From Forficula auricularia (Eukaryota > Arthropoda > Insecta > Dermaptera > Forficulidae), in the NCBI GenBank assembly GCA_024734495.1, contig JALMQS010000075.1, forward strand, positions 1,852,935 through 1,916,934: a DNA stretch of 64,000 nucleotides. Direction: 5' to 3'. Shown in pieces: positions 22,498 to 33,150 of the stretch; positions within the stretch are counted from its first letter, which is position 1, and every line of letters starts with the position of its first letter. Made by a program: the position numbers and the translations under genes. The notes beneath the pieces are model-generated. The model saw only the letters and a list, made by a program, of their open reading frames with translations, had not been told where the DNA came from and did no database searches.

Positions 22498-22904
22498 GTT
22501 GGGCTAACCCCCGAAATATATCGAATTCAAAACTCAATTTTGTTTTATTTCTTTTTTTGTGAAACCTACCTCGTATCTTACTCAAGTTTTATTATTATAT
22601 TAATTAAGGGTCTGGGGGTTCAGGAAATAAAAATTATTAAATCTCTAAAAGCTGAAATTTAGCACGAGATAGACCATTATTTAAAAGACTGTGCGAATAT
22701 TCTTTCACGGCTCATATTTGGGAGACGGAACTAAAATATTAAAATTATTAAATCCCTAATTATCCCTTATTATTAAAAATGATAAAATGTTACGTTTATG
22801 TGATGTCTATTTATTATTATGTATTTTATTTTATATAGATAAGAATAACCGAGGCGTAGGGTCATTCAGCTAATTGATATATAATTTAATTAAATATAAC
22901 TTAC

Positions 22905-22958
22905 TGAAGTACTTATTTAGACATTTTAATCCTTCAAATCCGCAGATCATATTATTAT
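22905..22958 (-). CDS. DEG/ENaC channel, exon 8
   Basis: Acceptor TTATTTACAG/AT and donor TTCA/GTAAGT on the minus strand. It joins one base from exon 7 (Asp), then reads NNMICGFEGLKCLNKYF and leaves one base. The C-x6-C spacing matches the pickpocket extracellular domain. 54 bp. Confidence 0.8.
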
Positions 22959-23131
22959 CTGTAAATAATTATGGTAATTATAAACATTTTTTTTTCAAGA
23001 AAAATTACTATCATTAAGATTTGGTATTCATGTTAATCAATGCAAATGTTGACATAAAATAATTAATCAAATACTTCTTTCCTTTTCTAAGGAATATAAG
23101 TAACTTTAATCTAAATCCAATATTTGATTAC

Positions 23132-23222
23132 CTTTTTGATGCAATGAATGATGAGAACAATTACAACGTCTTATTTGGGATTTGATGGCTCTTTCAGCTA
23201 AACAAGCCGTTTTAGAATAAAC
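23132..23222 (-). CDS. DEG/ENaC channel, exon 7
   Basis: Acceptor GTTTCAG/GTT and donor AAAAG/GTAATC. Reads VYSKTACLAERAIKSQIRRC then NCSHHSLHQK, 30 codons, leaving one base. The Y-S-x-x-x-C...C-x-C pattern is the conserved cysteine segment preceding the second half of the extracellular domain. The preceding intron (23223-30456) is 7.2 kb, mostly transposon. Confidence 0.85.
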
Positions 23223-23339
23223 CTGAAACGAGAATCTCGGCTTTAAATCTTATTATATTAAATTGATAGTTTTTGCATTTTTAGTCTTCTAGAGGCATAC
23301 TTAATTAAAGGCAAACAAAATTTGGTTGACTTTGGCCCA

Positions 23340-24130
23340 AGGGCCTAGATTTCCATTTTTTTGAACCCCCCCCCCCCCCATTTTAGACGTTAGCTTTTGC
23401 ATTTTTACTTATTATTAGGGCTCGGATTTATAGGCATTAAAAATCTTTAAAATAGGCAGGTAACTAATCACTAAAAATAACTAAAATAGGCACTTATAAA
23501 GGGATTTTAAGTAAAAATAGGCATTTAAAAAGGCATTTTAAGAACAATGAGGCACTTGAAAATAAAATAAAAATATTGAGAATTGAGCGGTCTGTCAGTA
23601 ATATCAAAAATTGTCATCATTATTTTCTGCAGGCCACAGGATACCTGTAGGTACAGTGTACAAGTACAGGGTGGGGCAAAAAGATCTCCCACATTTTGAA
23701 GAGGTATAAAAAAATGAAAAAATTTAACTAGAAAAAAACTGAAAATATTTTTGAAAATAACTTTTTTTTAATGTGTTTTAAACATTATATCAGAAAAAAT
23801 GGGGGGGGGGGGGGGTGAAAAATGGAAATTCTAGCTCTTTCTACCAAACTCAACCAAATTTTGTATACATATTCTGTGGGCCCCCCAGAAGGCTAGAAAT
23901 TCAAAAACTAACCACCCGAAATGGGTAAGGGGAGAGTCAAAAATGAAAATTCTAGCCCTTTCGACCAAACTATGTAGGTATACAAAATTTGGTCGAAAGG
24001 GCTAGAATTTTCATTTTGCCCCCCCCCCTTTTAAATAAAATAAAAAAAAGGCAAATAGGGCGAAATCCAAGCCCTACTGATTATGTATATAAAATTTGGT
24101 TGAGTTTGCTTCAGTATGGGGCCCCATTAA
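23340..24130. repeat. C-tract repeat family remnants
   Basis: Contains poly-C or poly-G runs at about 23367, 23803 and 24016, each next to the phrase (GTATACAAAATTTGGTTGAG or its complement) that marks the repeat unit described at 32430, 34295, 37890 and 60165. Here units occur in both orientations (about 23815-24030). No gene. Confidence 0.55.
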
Positions 24131-24744
24131 CACTTAAATGTATTTAAGAATAGTAGTCAGCTCGAAAGCTGGTTTTATTCTCTTCAGATCCAGTATTATC
24201 AGAACTGAAGAAGTTTCCTAGAGAAGATGAGCCCTGATGTAAATTCTAGTTAGTTTCCTCACTAGGCCAGAGTTACATTCATTTTATCAGTGACCTAGTT
24301 AGAGCATGAGAGCAATAATTTAAATTTACTGTAGCGCATACTAGTCAATATTGTGAATTGTTAGCACTACACCAGAGATGGCAATGGATACAACACTTAA
24401 CTATGCTTCCTAATATAGTATATTTCAATTAAATAATTTTTTCGCTATTTGAAAATTAGTAAATGAATAATAATAAATTTATCTTTGAAGGTTAATAAAA
24501 AAATTGTCAAAATGCAATGTTTTAATATTCGGCGCCTGAGGACGCAACCCGCTAATCAGAATGTGCCATTAGAATGCATAACCTAGTCTACCAGGCGGCG
24601 ATACATTTTTTTCTGTCCTGTCTGAAGGATAGAGTGGTTTTTAAAATACTTCTCTCTTTATATTTCAACAATTTTCGAAATCTTTTTTTTAATATTTCAT
24701 GTGAGCTTATGTATCTATATTTTCCTAATTAGAAAGTGAACGAT

Positions 24745-25040
24745 TTTCTAAAACTCAACACCCCTACGCGCTTAAACTGGATACTAATCGAACAAACGCA
24801 TTTGCCAATTCATTTATCCCTATGACATCTAGAGACTGGAACTCTCTTCCCCCGACCGTCTTTCCAGCAACTTATAACCTTCAATCTTTCAAGACCAGCA
24901 TCCACAGATACCTTCGACTGCTACCCAATCCCTAAATCTCCCCTTATCTTCACGTTACAAGGGTCCACCACGGACTACAGAGGTTGTACCTTCTTGGTGC
25001 AACTTCTTCTTGTATCAATATCATTATAAAAAAAAAAGAA
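24745..25040 (+). pseudogene. Jockey-like LINE 3' end
   Basis: Runs from AACACCCCTACGCGCTTAAA through TCTAGAGACTGGAACTCTCTTC and the 3' UTR GGTTGTACCTTCTTGGTGCAAC to an A-rich tail. It matches the subfamily at 3120-3366. Confidence 0.75.
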
Positions 25041-25683
25041 AGAAAGATTTCCCATCCACAAGACTTACCATAAAACTGGCCCCTCTCTTATATTTAATGC
25101 TTAATAAAATAATTTATAATTTTTTACGAAAGACCCCCCCCCCCCCCTCTTAATTTTGGACCCAATAGCAATTAATCGAGCGTAGACAAAATTTGGTAAC
25201 ATACTTACGTATGTACAACGTACATGTTAACTAACAGACATTTTGACAAAACAATTAATATCTCAAAAAATATAATTTTTTCGATGTTCACTCATTAGGA
25301 CTTTTTTAGACCAAAACGCCATGGTTTTGTTCAATTTTTTTAATCGAATTAGTTTCAGCCGTTTTATTTCGAAAAAACGAAACAAAAAAGAACTTTTTTC
25401 ATGCATGATTACAATATTTGACCATACCATATAATATATCACAAGAGATAATTATAACTAATACCCATAGAGGCTGATGTAAACAAAAAATAAATAAATA
25501 AAAATAACAAAAATATATTTGTTTTTTATATGAATAGTAAAGAGAATTATTAAATACTAGTAGATATCTATAAAGTAAAGAAAAGAAAACTTATTTATTT
25601 TTATTGTCACACGAGTACTTTTCAGAAACTTTTGGCTCAATTAACAGTTCCTTATTACTTTCTTTTTCTTTTAAGGTAGTTCT

Positions 25684-28270
25684 TTCATCATCATCATCAT
25701 CATTGAGTATACAGTCCTAAGACTGGTTTGATGCAACAATCCGTCTCCACTCGACTCTGTCCCCCGCCAGCTGTTTAACCTCTCTAAATGTCTGGCATCC
25801 CATATCCCCAATTATTTGGTTGAAATATTCTAATCTGGTTCTTCCCCTTCCCCTTTTCTTTCCCACCTCCCCCTCCAAGATATCCCTAAGCAGTCCCCCA
25901 TGTCTCAGTGTGTGCCCCATCATCTGACCTCTTCTCTTCTTCAGACTCTTCCACAAGGTTCTTCTTTCTCCGATTCTTCCAAGAACTTCTTCATTTGTAA
26001 TTTTATCCATCCATTTGATATTCATCATTCTTCTGTAGCACCACATTTCGAAAGCCTCCAATCTCTTTCTCTCCGCTTTTCCAATTGTCCAGGTTTCACA
26101 CCCGTACATGGCTATGCTCCATACATATGTCTTCAATAGCAACTTCCTGTTTGCTAAGCTGATTGAGGAGGAGCATAGTAGTTTTTGTTTTGAATTAAAC
26201 CCCATTTTTGCTTGGGCAATTCTTGATTTAATTTCGTTTTTGCTCCTCCCATCCCATGTTATTTTACTTCCTAGGTAGCGGAATTCCTTAACTCCTTCTA
26301 GGTTTTCTTGGTTAATTTTGATGCATTCCTGTCTCGTTTGTTCTTTTTTTGTACATACTAGGACCTTGGTTTTATTCTTGTTTATTTTCATTTTGATTTC
26401 TTCTATTAGGATTTGGTTAATTCCATTCAAGGCGTCCTCTAATTCTTTTTTATTGCTTCCTAGAAGGGCAATGTCATCGGCAAATCTTAACATAGCGATC
26501 TTTTGACCTTGGATTTCTATACCTGTATCAATTTTGTCTTTGAATTCTTTAATCGCTTCTTCTATGTATAAGTTGAAAATCATGGGTGACAGCACACATC
26601 CTTGTCTTACACCTTTTTTTATTTTGGCTTCTCTTTGTTCATCACCAATATTTATAATTGCCGTCTGGTTTTGATATAGATTGTAGATTAGTCTTCTCTC
26701 TCTGAATTTTATTCCCGCCTGTTTTAATATTTTAAACATAATTTCCCAATTGACATTATCGAATGCTTTTTCTAGGTCTATGAATCCGATGTAGACAGAT
26801 TCTTCCCTGATAAAAGCCCTTTCTATTATTAGTCTAAGAGAGAGAATTGCTTCTCGGGTGCCTCTGTTTCTTCTAAAGCCGAACTGGTCTTCCCCCAGAT
26901 TTTCTTCAACTCTTTGTTCTATTCTTCTCTGGATTATTTTGGTTAGGATTTTGGAGGCATGTGAGGTTAGGCTAATGGTCCTGAAATTTTCACATTTATC
27001 CGCGCCTGTCTTTTTGGGAAGTGTGACTATTTTGTTTTTTTGGAAATCTTTTGGGATGATTCCCAATTTATAGATTTTGCTAATTAGTTCAAAGAGTTTG
27101 TCAAGTGCCTTTTCCCCAGAGTTCTTTAGGATTTCAGCTTGTATATTGTCTATTCCGGGTGCTCTATTATTTTTTAGTTCCTTCAAAGCTGTCTCGAATT
27201 CTGACCTGAGTATGGGGTCTCCTAATTCGTTTTCGTCCACAGATTCTTCTTCTTCTATTGGGTTCATTGTTTTTTCTTCTCCATAGAGTTCTTCTAGGTG
27301 TTCCTTCCATCTATTTGCCTGTTCGTTTTCGTTTAGAATAATGTGGCCTCCTTTATCTCTTATGTTCTTGCTTTTTGGCTTGTCTTCTTGAAAATTTCTT
27401 TTTATTGCCCTATAGGCTACATCAACTTTTCCCAATACTAGATTTTCGTTGACTTCTTTACATTTTTCTTGAATCATTTTTTCTTTTGCTTTTCTACATT
27501 CTCTTATAACTTTCCATCTTAATTTTTTATATGTTTCTTTCCCTTCTTCGTCTTTTCTGTTCTTAAATTTTCTTCGTTCGTCAATCAGTTGCAGTATTTC
27601 GTCTGTTACCCATGGCTTTTTAATTTCGTTTTTCTTTGATTTAAGGGCTTCGTTGGCTGTTTCAGTCAGGCTTGATTTCATGTCATTCCATTCTTGTTCG
27701 ATTTCTTCTTCTTTATTATTTGTGGGTGTTTTTTCTTCCAGTTTCTTATTCATTACGTTTTCGAAAAGTTTTTGGGTTTCCTTATTTTTTAATTTAGATA
27801 TATCCCAGTTTTTTCGCGACCCTCCCTTTTTTATTAGTTTTTTAAATTTTAGTTGGCATTTCATCGCAATTAGATTGTGGTCACTAAAAATATCAGCCCC
27901 AGGATAGCTTTTACAGTCCTTTACTTGATTTCTGAATCTTTGTTTGACTAATATGTAATCTATTTGAAATCTCCCCTTGTCTTTTGGCATTTTCCACGTG
28001 TAGATCCTTCTTGGATGGTGTTGGAAGAGTGTGTTTGCTACTACTAAACTGTGCTTACTGCAAAATTCAATTAATCTTTCGCCCCTTTCATTCCTATCTC
28101 CTAGACCGTGTTCGCCCACCACTTTTCCTTCTTTGCCTTTTCCTACTCTTGCATTCCAATCCCCCATAATTATTAAATTTTCATCCCCTTTAACGCGCTT
28201 CATCAGGTTTTCAATTTGTTCGTACATTTCTTCTATAACTTGGTCATCCTTATATAGTTCTTTCACAAAT
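25684..28270 (-). mobile_element. RTE-like non-LTR retrotransposon, 5'-truncated
   Basis: The minus-strand element ends at about 25684 with the simple-repeat tail (ATG)n after GTATACTCA. The 5' end is lost within the endonuclease. It lies in intron 6 of the channel gene in the same orientation as that gene. Two more fragments of the family are at 6494-7265 and 54870-55165. Confidence 0.9.
25717..28266 (-). CDS. LINE ORF: AP endonuclease (partial) and reverse transcriptase
   Basis: An uninterrupted frame of about 849 codons. The first about 145 residues are the C-terminal half of an apurinic-type endonuclease (MGDWNARVG, YTWKMPKDKGRFQIDYILV, FSDHNL). The reverse transcriptase (about 350-640) shows IGFIDLEKAFD, GVRQGCVLSP and the catalytic LRFADDIALL. 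A C-terminal region with ETWTIGKAERKR and RRTLWKSLKKRRGQMMGHTL follows. Such endonucleases are often mislabelled craniofacial development protein 2. The clade is probably RTE, from the ATG-repeat tail and single ORF. The intact long frame suggests recent activity, though the copy lacks its 5' end and its promoter. Confidence 0.9.
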   Translation of the reverse strand: MKELYKDDQVIEEMYEQIENLMKRVKGDENLIIMGDWNARVGKGKEGKVVGEHGLGDRNERGERLIEFCSKHSLVVANTLFQHHPRRIYTWKMPKDKGRFQIDYILVKQRFRNQVKDCKSYPGADIFSDHNLIAMKCQLKFKKLIKKGGSRKNWDISKLKNKETQKLFENVMNKKLEEKTPTNNKEEEIEQEWNDMKSSLTETANEALKSKKNEIKKPWVTDEILQLIDERRKFKNRKDEEGKETYKKLRWKVIRECRKAKEKMIQEKCKEVNENLVLGKVDVAYRAIKRNFQEDKPKSKNIRDKGGHIILNENEQANRWKEHLEELYGEEKTMNPIEEEESVDENELGDPILRSEFETALKELKNNRAPGIDNIQAEILKNSGEKALDKLFELISKIYKLGIIPKDFQKNKIVTLPKKTGADKCENFRTISLTSHASKILTKIIQRRIEQRVEENLGEDQFGFRRNRGTREAILSLRLIIERAFIREESVYIGFIDLEKAFDNVNWEIMFKILKQAGIKFRERRLIYNLYQNQTAIINIGDEQREAKIKKGVRQGCVLSPMIFNLYIEEAIKEFKDKIDTGIEIQGQKIAMLRFADDIALLGSNKKELEDALNGINQILIEEIKMKINKNKTKVLVCTKKEQTRQECIKINQENLEGVKEFRYLGSKITWDGRSKNEIKSRIAQAKMGFNSKQKLLCSSSISLANRKLLLKTYVWSIAMYGCETWTIGKAERKRLEAFEMWCYRRMMNIKWMDKITNEEVLGRIGERRTLWKSLKKRRGQMMGHTLRHGGLLRDILEGEVGKKRGRGRTRLEYFNQIIGDMGCQTFREVKQLAGDRVEWRRIVASNQS

Positions 28271-28519
28271 GCAAAAATTCAAGAAGTCTTTGAAACTTGG
28301 AATATAAGTCATTAAAAGCATAATACACATACTGTTGAAATTTGAAGACGATTTATCACACCAAACATGAAATAATTGCAATTAAAAATGAAATTTTTTA
28401 CATATGCTAGATTGGGAAAGGGTGGAAAAATGATCATTATTATTTTTTTTTTTTGAGCCGAAATATACAAATCATTGATTATGTTTATCCAAGCAAATAA
28501 AATCAAGCTATAGTACAAT

Positions 28520-28830
28520 TGACAACTACAGTTATTATACTTAATTTATATTTTGGCTGTGAATGTTTTATTATTTTTGACATTTTTTCATTATTTATTT
28601 ATTAATTTATTGTTCTATTTATTTATTTATTCATTAATTTATTGTTTTATTTATTTATTTATTTATTATTTTCATTGTCTGTGATACTATTTGATAGTTT
28701 ATAAACTCATGGTAGACTGGCTACAATGGAATTCATTCCGAGGCCATTAGGAGGAGAGAAAATGAAAAAAAAAAATTTATTTTTTTTCATTGAAGAACTT
28801 TCACCATCTTGATGAAAAACTAATATTTGT
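28520..28830. other. ATTT-rich simple repeat and AT-rich intron
   Basis: Around 28590-28670 is a run of imperfect TTATTTATTTAT repeats. No coding signal. Confidence 0.6.
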
Positions 28831-29105
28831 TAGAACAATACATTCGGAGTAACTTAAAAAAAAATTGAAATTATTTACCTCATAGTTTTGATAAAAAATA
28901 AAAAAAAACATTTGGGCGATTATTTTTAGTGGAGGGGATAGAATATCAATTTGGAAACGATCCATTCATAAAGAGAATATAGTAGTGTAAAAAGTTCAGT
29001 AACGTTAAAAAAACATAACCCAAAATTTTAGCACCGTTCATATTTATAGAGTGGTTATGAGGCTATCACTTTTTGTGTGAATTGTCGAGAAAGAACTTCC
29101 TTAAA
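28830..29105 (-). repeat. dispersed repeat, copy 2
   Basis: Reverse complement of 9040-9340 over about 280 bp (TTAGAACAATACATTCGGAG, ATTTGGGCGATTATTTTTAG, AACGTTAAAAAAACATAACC). The termini are not defined. Confidence 0.7.
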
Positions 29106-29115
29106 AAGTCAGTAC

Positions 29116-29343
29116 TTAAATACACAACTTATAGCATTTAATATCAAATCTATTTCTCTCATCTAACCATTGACTATTTATCAGTGAATATATACGTTCA
29201 TAGCCTGCATTGTGACTAGGAATAGAAAATAAGTAACTGCTCAATCGAACAAATTCGTTTTTTTCCATTTTATACTTCACATCGGGACTATTCAATTTCA
29301 AAATTGGATTAATTAAATTAAATTTCAAAAGATCTATTTCCAA
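29116..29343 (-). pseudogene. hAT transposase dimerisation-domain fragment
   Basis: A frame of 75 codons contains LSSYLFSIPSHNAGYERIYS then LINSQWLDERNR, closely resembling the C-terminal hAT dimerisation domain (SIPASNASVERVFS type). No upstream catalytic domain was found. It could be a relic of the autonomous source of the hAT-type MITEs here, which is inference. Confidence 0.7.
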
Positions 29344-29726
29344 TATTAAATTGATTAATCCAATTTAAAATTGAAAAGGTATATTTCGACCTATCCTTAA
29401 TTAGTTTGTGTGCTAGGATAAATGAGTTACCGTTTAAAGACCTAATGGGTGTTGATTAAATTACAACCGAGCCAATCCTACTCGGTTTCCATCCCAGTGA
29501 ATTGAAATAGGGACGAATGGCAAAAGCCATATAGTCTAAAATTTGATGTCAAGTTTTATCGAAAATTCACCTTTCGTTAAATGAAACATTGAAGTAAAAA
29601 TTAAAATTACTTTTTATTTATTAAATCTAGATTTTTCTATTTTGCGAAATTATTAGCAAGTGCTTATAATACTTTATATTGTAATCAACAGCCTTCATAT
29701 GTTGATTGTCTCACTAGACTCTAGAG

Positions 29727-30111
29727 CAGTGGTTCTTAACCTATGGGTCGCGACCCAAAATTGGGTCGCAAAGCATATTACTTAGGTCGCGCAGAGTCGT
29801 TAATCAAATATTTTACTTATTATTATAAGTTGAAAAATATATTTTGATTTATTCAATACTATAAAAAAATGAAAATATGAAAAACACGCTCTTTTTAATT
29901 AAATTTTCCTTAGATCGAAAAGTACTTTTGGTTATCTCAATTGTTACAAAATAATATTATATGTGAGTTAAAAAAAGTCATCATTGAAAATTGAAGAAAA
30001 TTTCTCAAGTATCGTCTAAAAAAAGGTAATTAAATTTTTTGCCGGGGGGGATCGCGACATAAACATATTTCTCAAATTTGGGTCGCAGCTTAAAAAGGTT
30101 AAGAACCACTG
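29727..30111. mobile_element. hAT-type MITE (GGTTCTTAACC family), copy 1
   Basis: The inverted ends CAGTGGTTCTTAACC and GGTTAAGAACCACTG are exact, as is the 8-bp duplication CTCTAGAG (29719-29726 and 30112-30119). 385 bp, with GGGTCGCGACCC-type inner palindromes and no ORF. Copy 2 is at 35919-36302. Confidence 0.95.
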
Positions 30112-30193
30112 CTCTAGAGCAGCGGTCTCAATTTTTTTTCTTTGTACCACCAACCAAATATAATCAAGTCACCTTGCACTATATAGGTACGGC

Positions 30194-30419
30194 CGAGGGG
30201 TGAACCGCGACCTATTATGCTGTACACCTACTTCCACTTATACTTCCAAATATTTCCAAGTACTTCCAAATATTTCCAAGCACTTCCAAATATTTCCAAG
30301 CACTTCCAAATATTTCCAAGCACTTCCAAATATTTCCAAGCACTTCCAAATATTTCCAAGTACTTCCAAAATACTTCCAAAGAGGTGTACACCTACTTCC
30401 AATCGCGGACCACCCCTCG
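30194..30419. mobile_element. hAT-type MITE (CGAGGGGTGAACCGC family) with internal 20-bp satellite, copy B
   Basis: The ends are as in copy A, with an exact 8-bp duplication GGTACGGC (30186-30193 and 30420-30427). Between about 30236 and 30380 a 20-bp unit (CTTCCAAATATTTCCAAGCA) repeats about seven times almost perfectly. Because 20 is not a multiple of 3, the tandem frames cycle and create spurious 88-89 codon ORFs. Confidence 0.95.
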
Positions 30420-30456
30420 GGTACGGCTATACCCAGTTAGGATGGCCCAAACATAC

Positions 30457-30654
30457 CTTATATTGAGATCGATGAAAACGTTCTAAATCAAAGAGACATT
30501 TTCGCTGTTCGAGGACTAAATTTCTTCCTGAATCGAGCACTTTTGTATCTCGGACATTATACAGAATCTTTAAACGTTCCCCTAGATTAATAGTTGCTGA
30601 TTTACTGATTTTCGTGGAATTTATCTCTAAAGTTTCTCGTTCGTGTACCATTAC
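30457..30654 (-). CDS. DEG/ENaC channel, exon 6
   Basis: Acceptor ATTTTCTAG/GTA and donor AAG/GTATGT on the minus strand. 66 codons, phase 0 on both sides: VMVHERETLEINSTKI..., ending RKCLFDLERFHRSQYK. The R-x-C-x-F pattern before Y-S matches the finger/thumb part of pickpocket proteins. The intron to exon 5 is only 65 bp. Confidence 0.85.
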
Positions 30655-30719
30655 CTAGAAAATAGAGGTTTTAGATATTATTTATAGTATAATTCAAAAT
30701 AAAAATATTAATTTCTCAC

Positions 30720-30807
30720 CTCGGAATCTAATCCTAATTTAATTTCCAATTTAGCTTTCTTTTTTGTTTGTGTTACAAACATTTCCAAAGCAATCGGACT
30801 TTGTTTT
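30720..30807 (-). CDS. DEG/ENaC channel, exon 5
   Basis: Acceptor TGTTTTAG/A and donor GAG/GTGAGA. One base completes Thr from exon 4, then 29 codons KQSPIALEMFVTQ...LGLDSE. Beta-strand-like content of the extracellular domain. Phases fit both neighbours. Confidence 0.8.
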
Positions 30808-30879
30808 CTAAAACAAAATATCGGATCATTATAGCTTCTGAATCGACTTATTTGAAATATATATACTATATAATATTTG

Positions 30880-31764
30880 TCTAGATTAATTTGTAACAAC
30901 GCTAAGAGAAATTTCTCTAAAAAAATTTCCGTCTTGCCTAGAATCGAACCTACGAACTCTTGAACTAAGGTCATTAGCTTTAACCACTAGACCAATTTAA
31001 CATAAATATTTATACCATGATTTCTGTTACTAAAACTATAAATTTTTGATTTAGACTTTGTGTCGAGATAATATTGTATTCATTTGAACTCGAATCAAAA
31101 TGAAAAAAACACCAATTGATTTTAAATTAAGAAACATTAAATATATATTAATTAACGAGGCAAATTTCAGCAATTTTTGACGAATTTGAATTTTGAAAGG
31201 AAGACTCCAATTCATTTTAAATTACAAAACATTAACATATCGATAATTATTCCCCGCCCCACCACTCAAAAATAATATTCAATTCGCTTTCTTGCGCACA
31301 GAAGAAATTATTCACATCTTATTTGATTTATATTTTATATATTATTTGTTTATTTTTTAAAACACCAATTGATTTTAAATTAAACATAAAAATATATGTC
31401 ATTCGTTCAGGCAAATTTGAAATATAATTGTAAGCTCGGATTTTATACTGATGGCTCCAATCGATTTTCATTAACCAGGAAAATTTGAAATATAATTTTA
31501 CTTGACCTGAATTTCGAAATGAGATCTAAATTCATTTTAAAATTAAGAATCATTAAATATATTGAGCAATATTCTCCCCCCGTGCCACACTAGAAATTAA
31601 AGAGGCGAAACTTTTAAGAGACGATGTATTTTCGGTGGTAGTTTACGGGCATACATTTAGAGTGTGGTTTTTTTAAGAGGAATAATATTTTTAATCAGAC
31701 GCTACCGCCAGGGCACTAACCTATTTAGTTGAGGGGCGTGCCGAAGGCACGCACGAAAAGCTCG
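30880..31764 (+). mobile_element. Helitron/Helentron-like element carrying a tRNA-like segment, copy 3
   Basis: Starts TCTAGATTAATTTGTAACAA and ends with GGCGTGCCGAAGGCACGC plus AAAAGCTCG before TT. It is longer than copies 1 and 2 because of an internal duplication (two AACACCAATTGATTTTAAATT blocks). Occupies most of intron 4 of the channel gene (30808-31855). Confidence 0.55.
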
Positions 31765-31855
31765 TTTATAAATACTGTTGTAAACTGAATTCCATTTGAT
31801 ATTTTTTTTTTTTATTTCTACTCTAATATAAAATAAATACATGTTACAACATTAC

Positions 31856-31986
31856 GTGAGCTTAGAATTTAAGGAATAGCATAATCTTCCTCCAGGTGTT
31901 CGTAAAGGGAAGAAATTTGTGCAACAATCAAATCCTTTACCGTTCCAGAAACATCCGCGAAGAACTCTTTCACATGCTGGAGTTAT
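31856..31986 (-). CDS. DEG/ENaC channel, exon 4 (signature cysteine motif)
   Basis: Acceptor TTTATTTAG/ATA and donor CTCAC/GTAATG. 43 codons plus two bases: ITPACERVLRGCFWNGKGFD, CCTNFFPLRTPGGRLCYSLN. The C...C-x-W-x-G...C-C...F...T...G-x-C-Y-S-x-N pattern is diagnostic for DEG/ENaC and pickpocket channels. Confidence 0.9.
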
Positions 31987-32047
31987 CTAAATAAAGAGAA
32001 ACATTAATTTCACTTAATTCAAATTAACTAAGTTAAATTGCAATCAC

Positions 32048-32174
32048 CTTTTTAAGAAGTGAGTGATATCCTTTATGTGGACAGTCGGAACAAAGGCTTG
32101 TACAATTATCAGGACAAAACTGTTCTTCAGATCTCAAAACTGTTTTTAAAAATTGTTCCACATTTTTAGAATCC
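32048..32174 (-). CDS. DEG/ENaC channel, exon 3
   Basis: Acceptor ATATATAG/G and donor AAAAAG/GTGATT. One base completes Thr, then 42 codons including QFCPDNCTSLCSDCPHKGYH with four cysteines, the post-TM1 palm/finger region. The intron to exon 4 is 61 bp. Confidence 0.85.
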
Positions 32175-32429
32175 CTATATATTTATGGAATGAATTAGAA
32201 ATTAATTAAAATAATAATATTATTAATAATCCCCAAGAAAGGAATTCCCACTACAGATTCTATAGACAATTATTTATTATTTTAATATTTTTTTTTATAT
32301 TTTTATTTTAATTGAAACTTATTATATTTTAAATAATATAAAAGGTGGAATACCTTTTTAGGGTACTTTCTTTTTATCAAAATTTCTCAAAAATAGCTCT
32401 AATGTTTTCATTTTCAGCTTGTTAATAAT

Positions 32430-33125
32430 AAATAAGCTGACGTATTCTGATGTGGCCATCCACTTGACTTTACCATATAACATGACCCCTAAAATTATTT
32501 ATAATAATGTAGGGGGGGGGGGGTTAGTTTTTGAATTTTTATACTTCTGGGCTCCCATTGTTTATGTATACAAAATTTGGTTGGGTTTGGTAAATGGCCA
32601 AGATTTTCATTTTTTGACCCTACGCCCTCCCCCCTCCCATTTTGGGCGGTTAGTTTTTGCATTTTTAGACTTCTGGGGGTCCACTGATTATGTATACAAA
32701 ATTTCATTGAGTTTGCTCAAATGGCCTAGATTTTTAATTTTTAACCCCACCCCCCCCCACCCTTAATTTTGGGTCGATATGCACCAAAATCTAATCAGCT
32801 CTTAATCTCAATGGACCAAAACTACGTGTGAAATTTGGTTTCGATATTCCCACAGTTTTGAGCTAGCTCGTCCACAAAAATTTGGTAACGCACAGACCAA
32901 CAGACATTTTGACAAAACAATTATTATCTCGAAAAATATAATTTTTTCGATGTTCACTTATTAGGGCTTTTTTGTAGAGCGAAATGCCATGTTTTCGTTC
33001 AATTTTTTTCAATCAAAATAGTTTCAGCCGTTTTTGAGATATTTCGAAAAAAAGAAGGAAAAAAAACACTTTTTCATGCACGATTACAATAATTGACCAT
33101 ACCCTGTATGGTAAAGTAAAATGAA
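32430..33125. repeat. C-tract minisatellite element
   Basis: From TGGCCATCCACTTGACTTTACCATA on the left to CATACCCTGTATGGTAAAGTAAA on the right (ends partly inverted: ACTTTACCATACA / TGTATGGTAAAGT). The interior has two tandem units of about 115-120 bp, each with TTAGTTTTTGCATTTTTA, a ..TTATGTATACAAAATTT phrase and a poly-C or poly-G tract. Also present at 34295-34655 and 60080-60575. Confidence 0.7.
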
Positions 33126-33150
33126 AAATTACAATTATATGTTATATATG

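Larger units (their letters stand above)
21063..22597 (-). mobile_element. Penelope-like retroelement, truncated, with inverted arms
   Basis: An exact 12-bp duplication TATTAATTAAGG (21051-21062 and 22598-22609) defines the insertion. A tail with GGTGTTGGTTCTAGGTGAAACA lies at the left, then inverted arms (about 21104-21215 and 22500-22597). The minus-strand remnant coding region lies between them. Layout and proteins identify a Penelope-like element. It occupies intron 8 of the channel gene, in the same orientation as the gene. Confidence 0.9.

Noticed and set aside
25900..28315. Plus-strand ORFs opposite the LINE
   Set aside because: They are antisense shadows of the intact minus-strand RTE-like ORF.
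30200..30486. Two overlapping 88-89 codon ORFs with NISKHFQIFPSTSKYFQ-type repeats
   Set aside because: They are translations of the 20-bp satellite inside a hAT MITE; the repeat unit creates open frames by chance.
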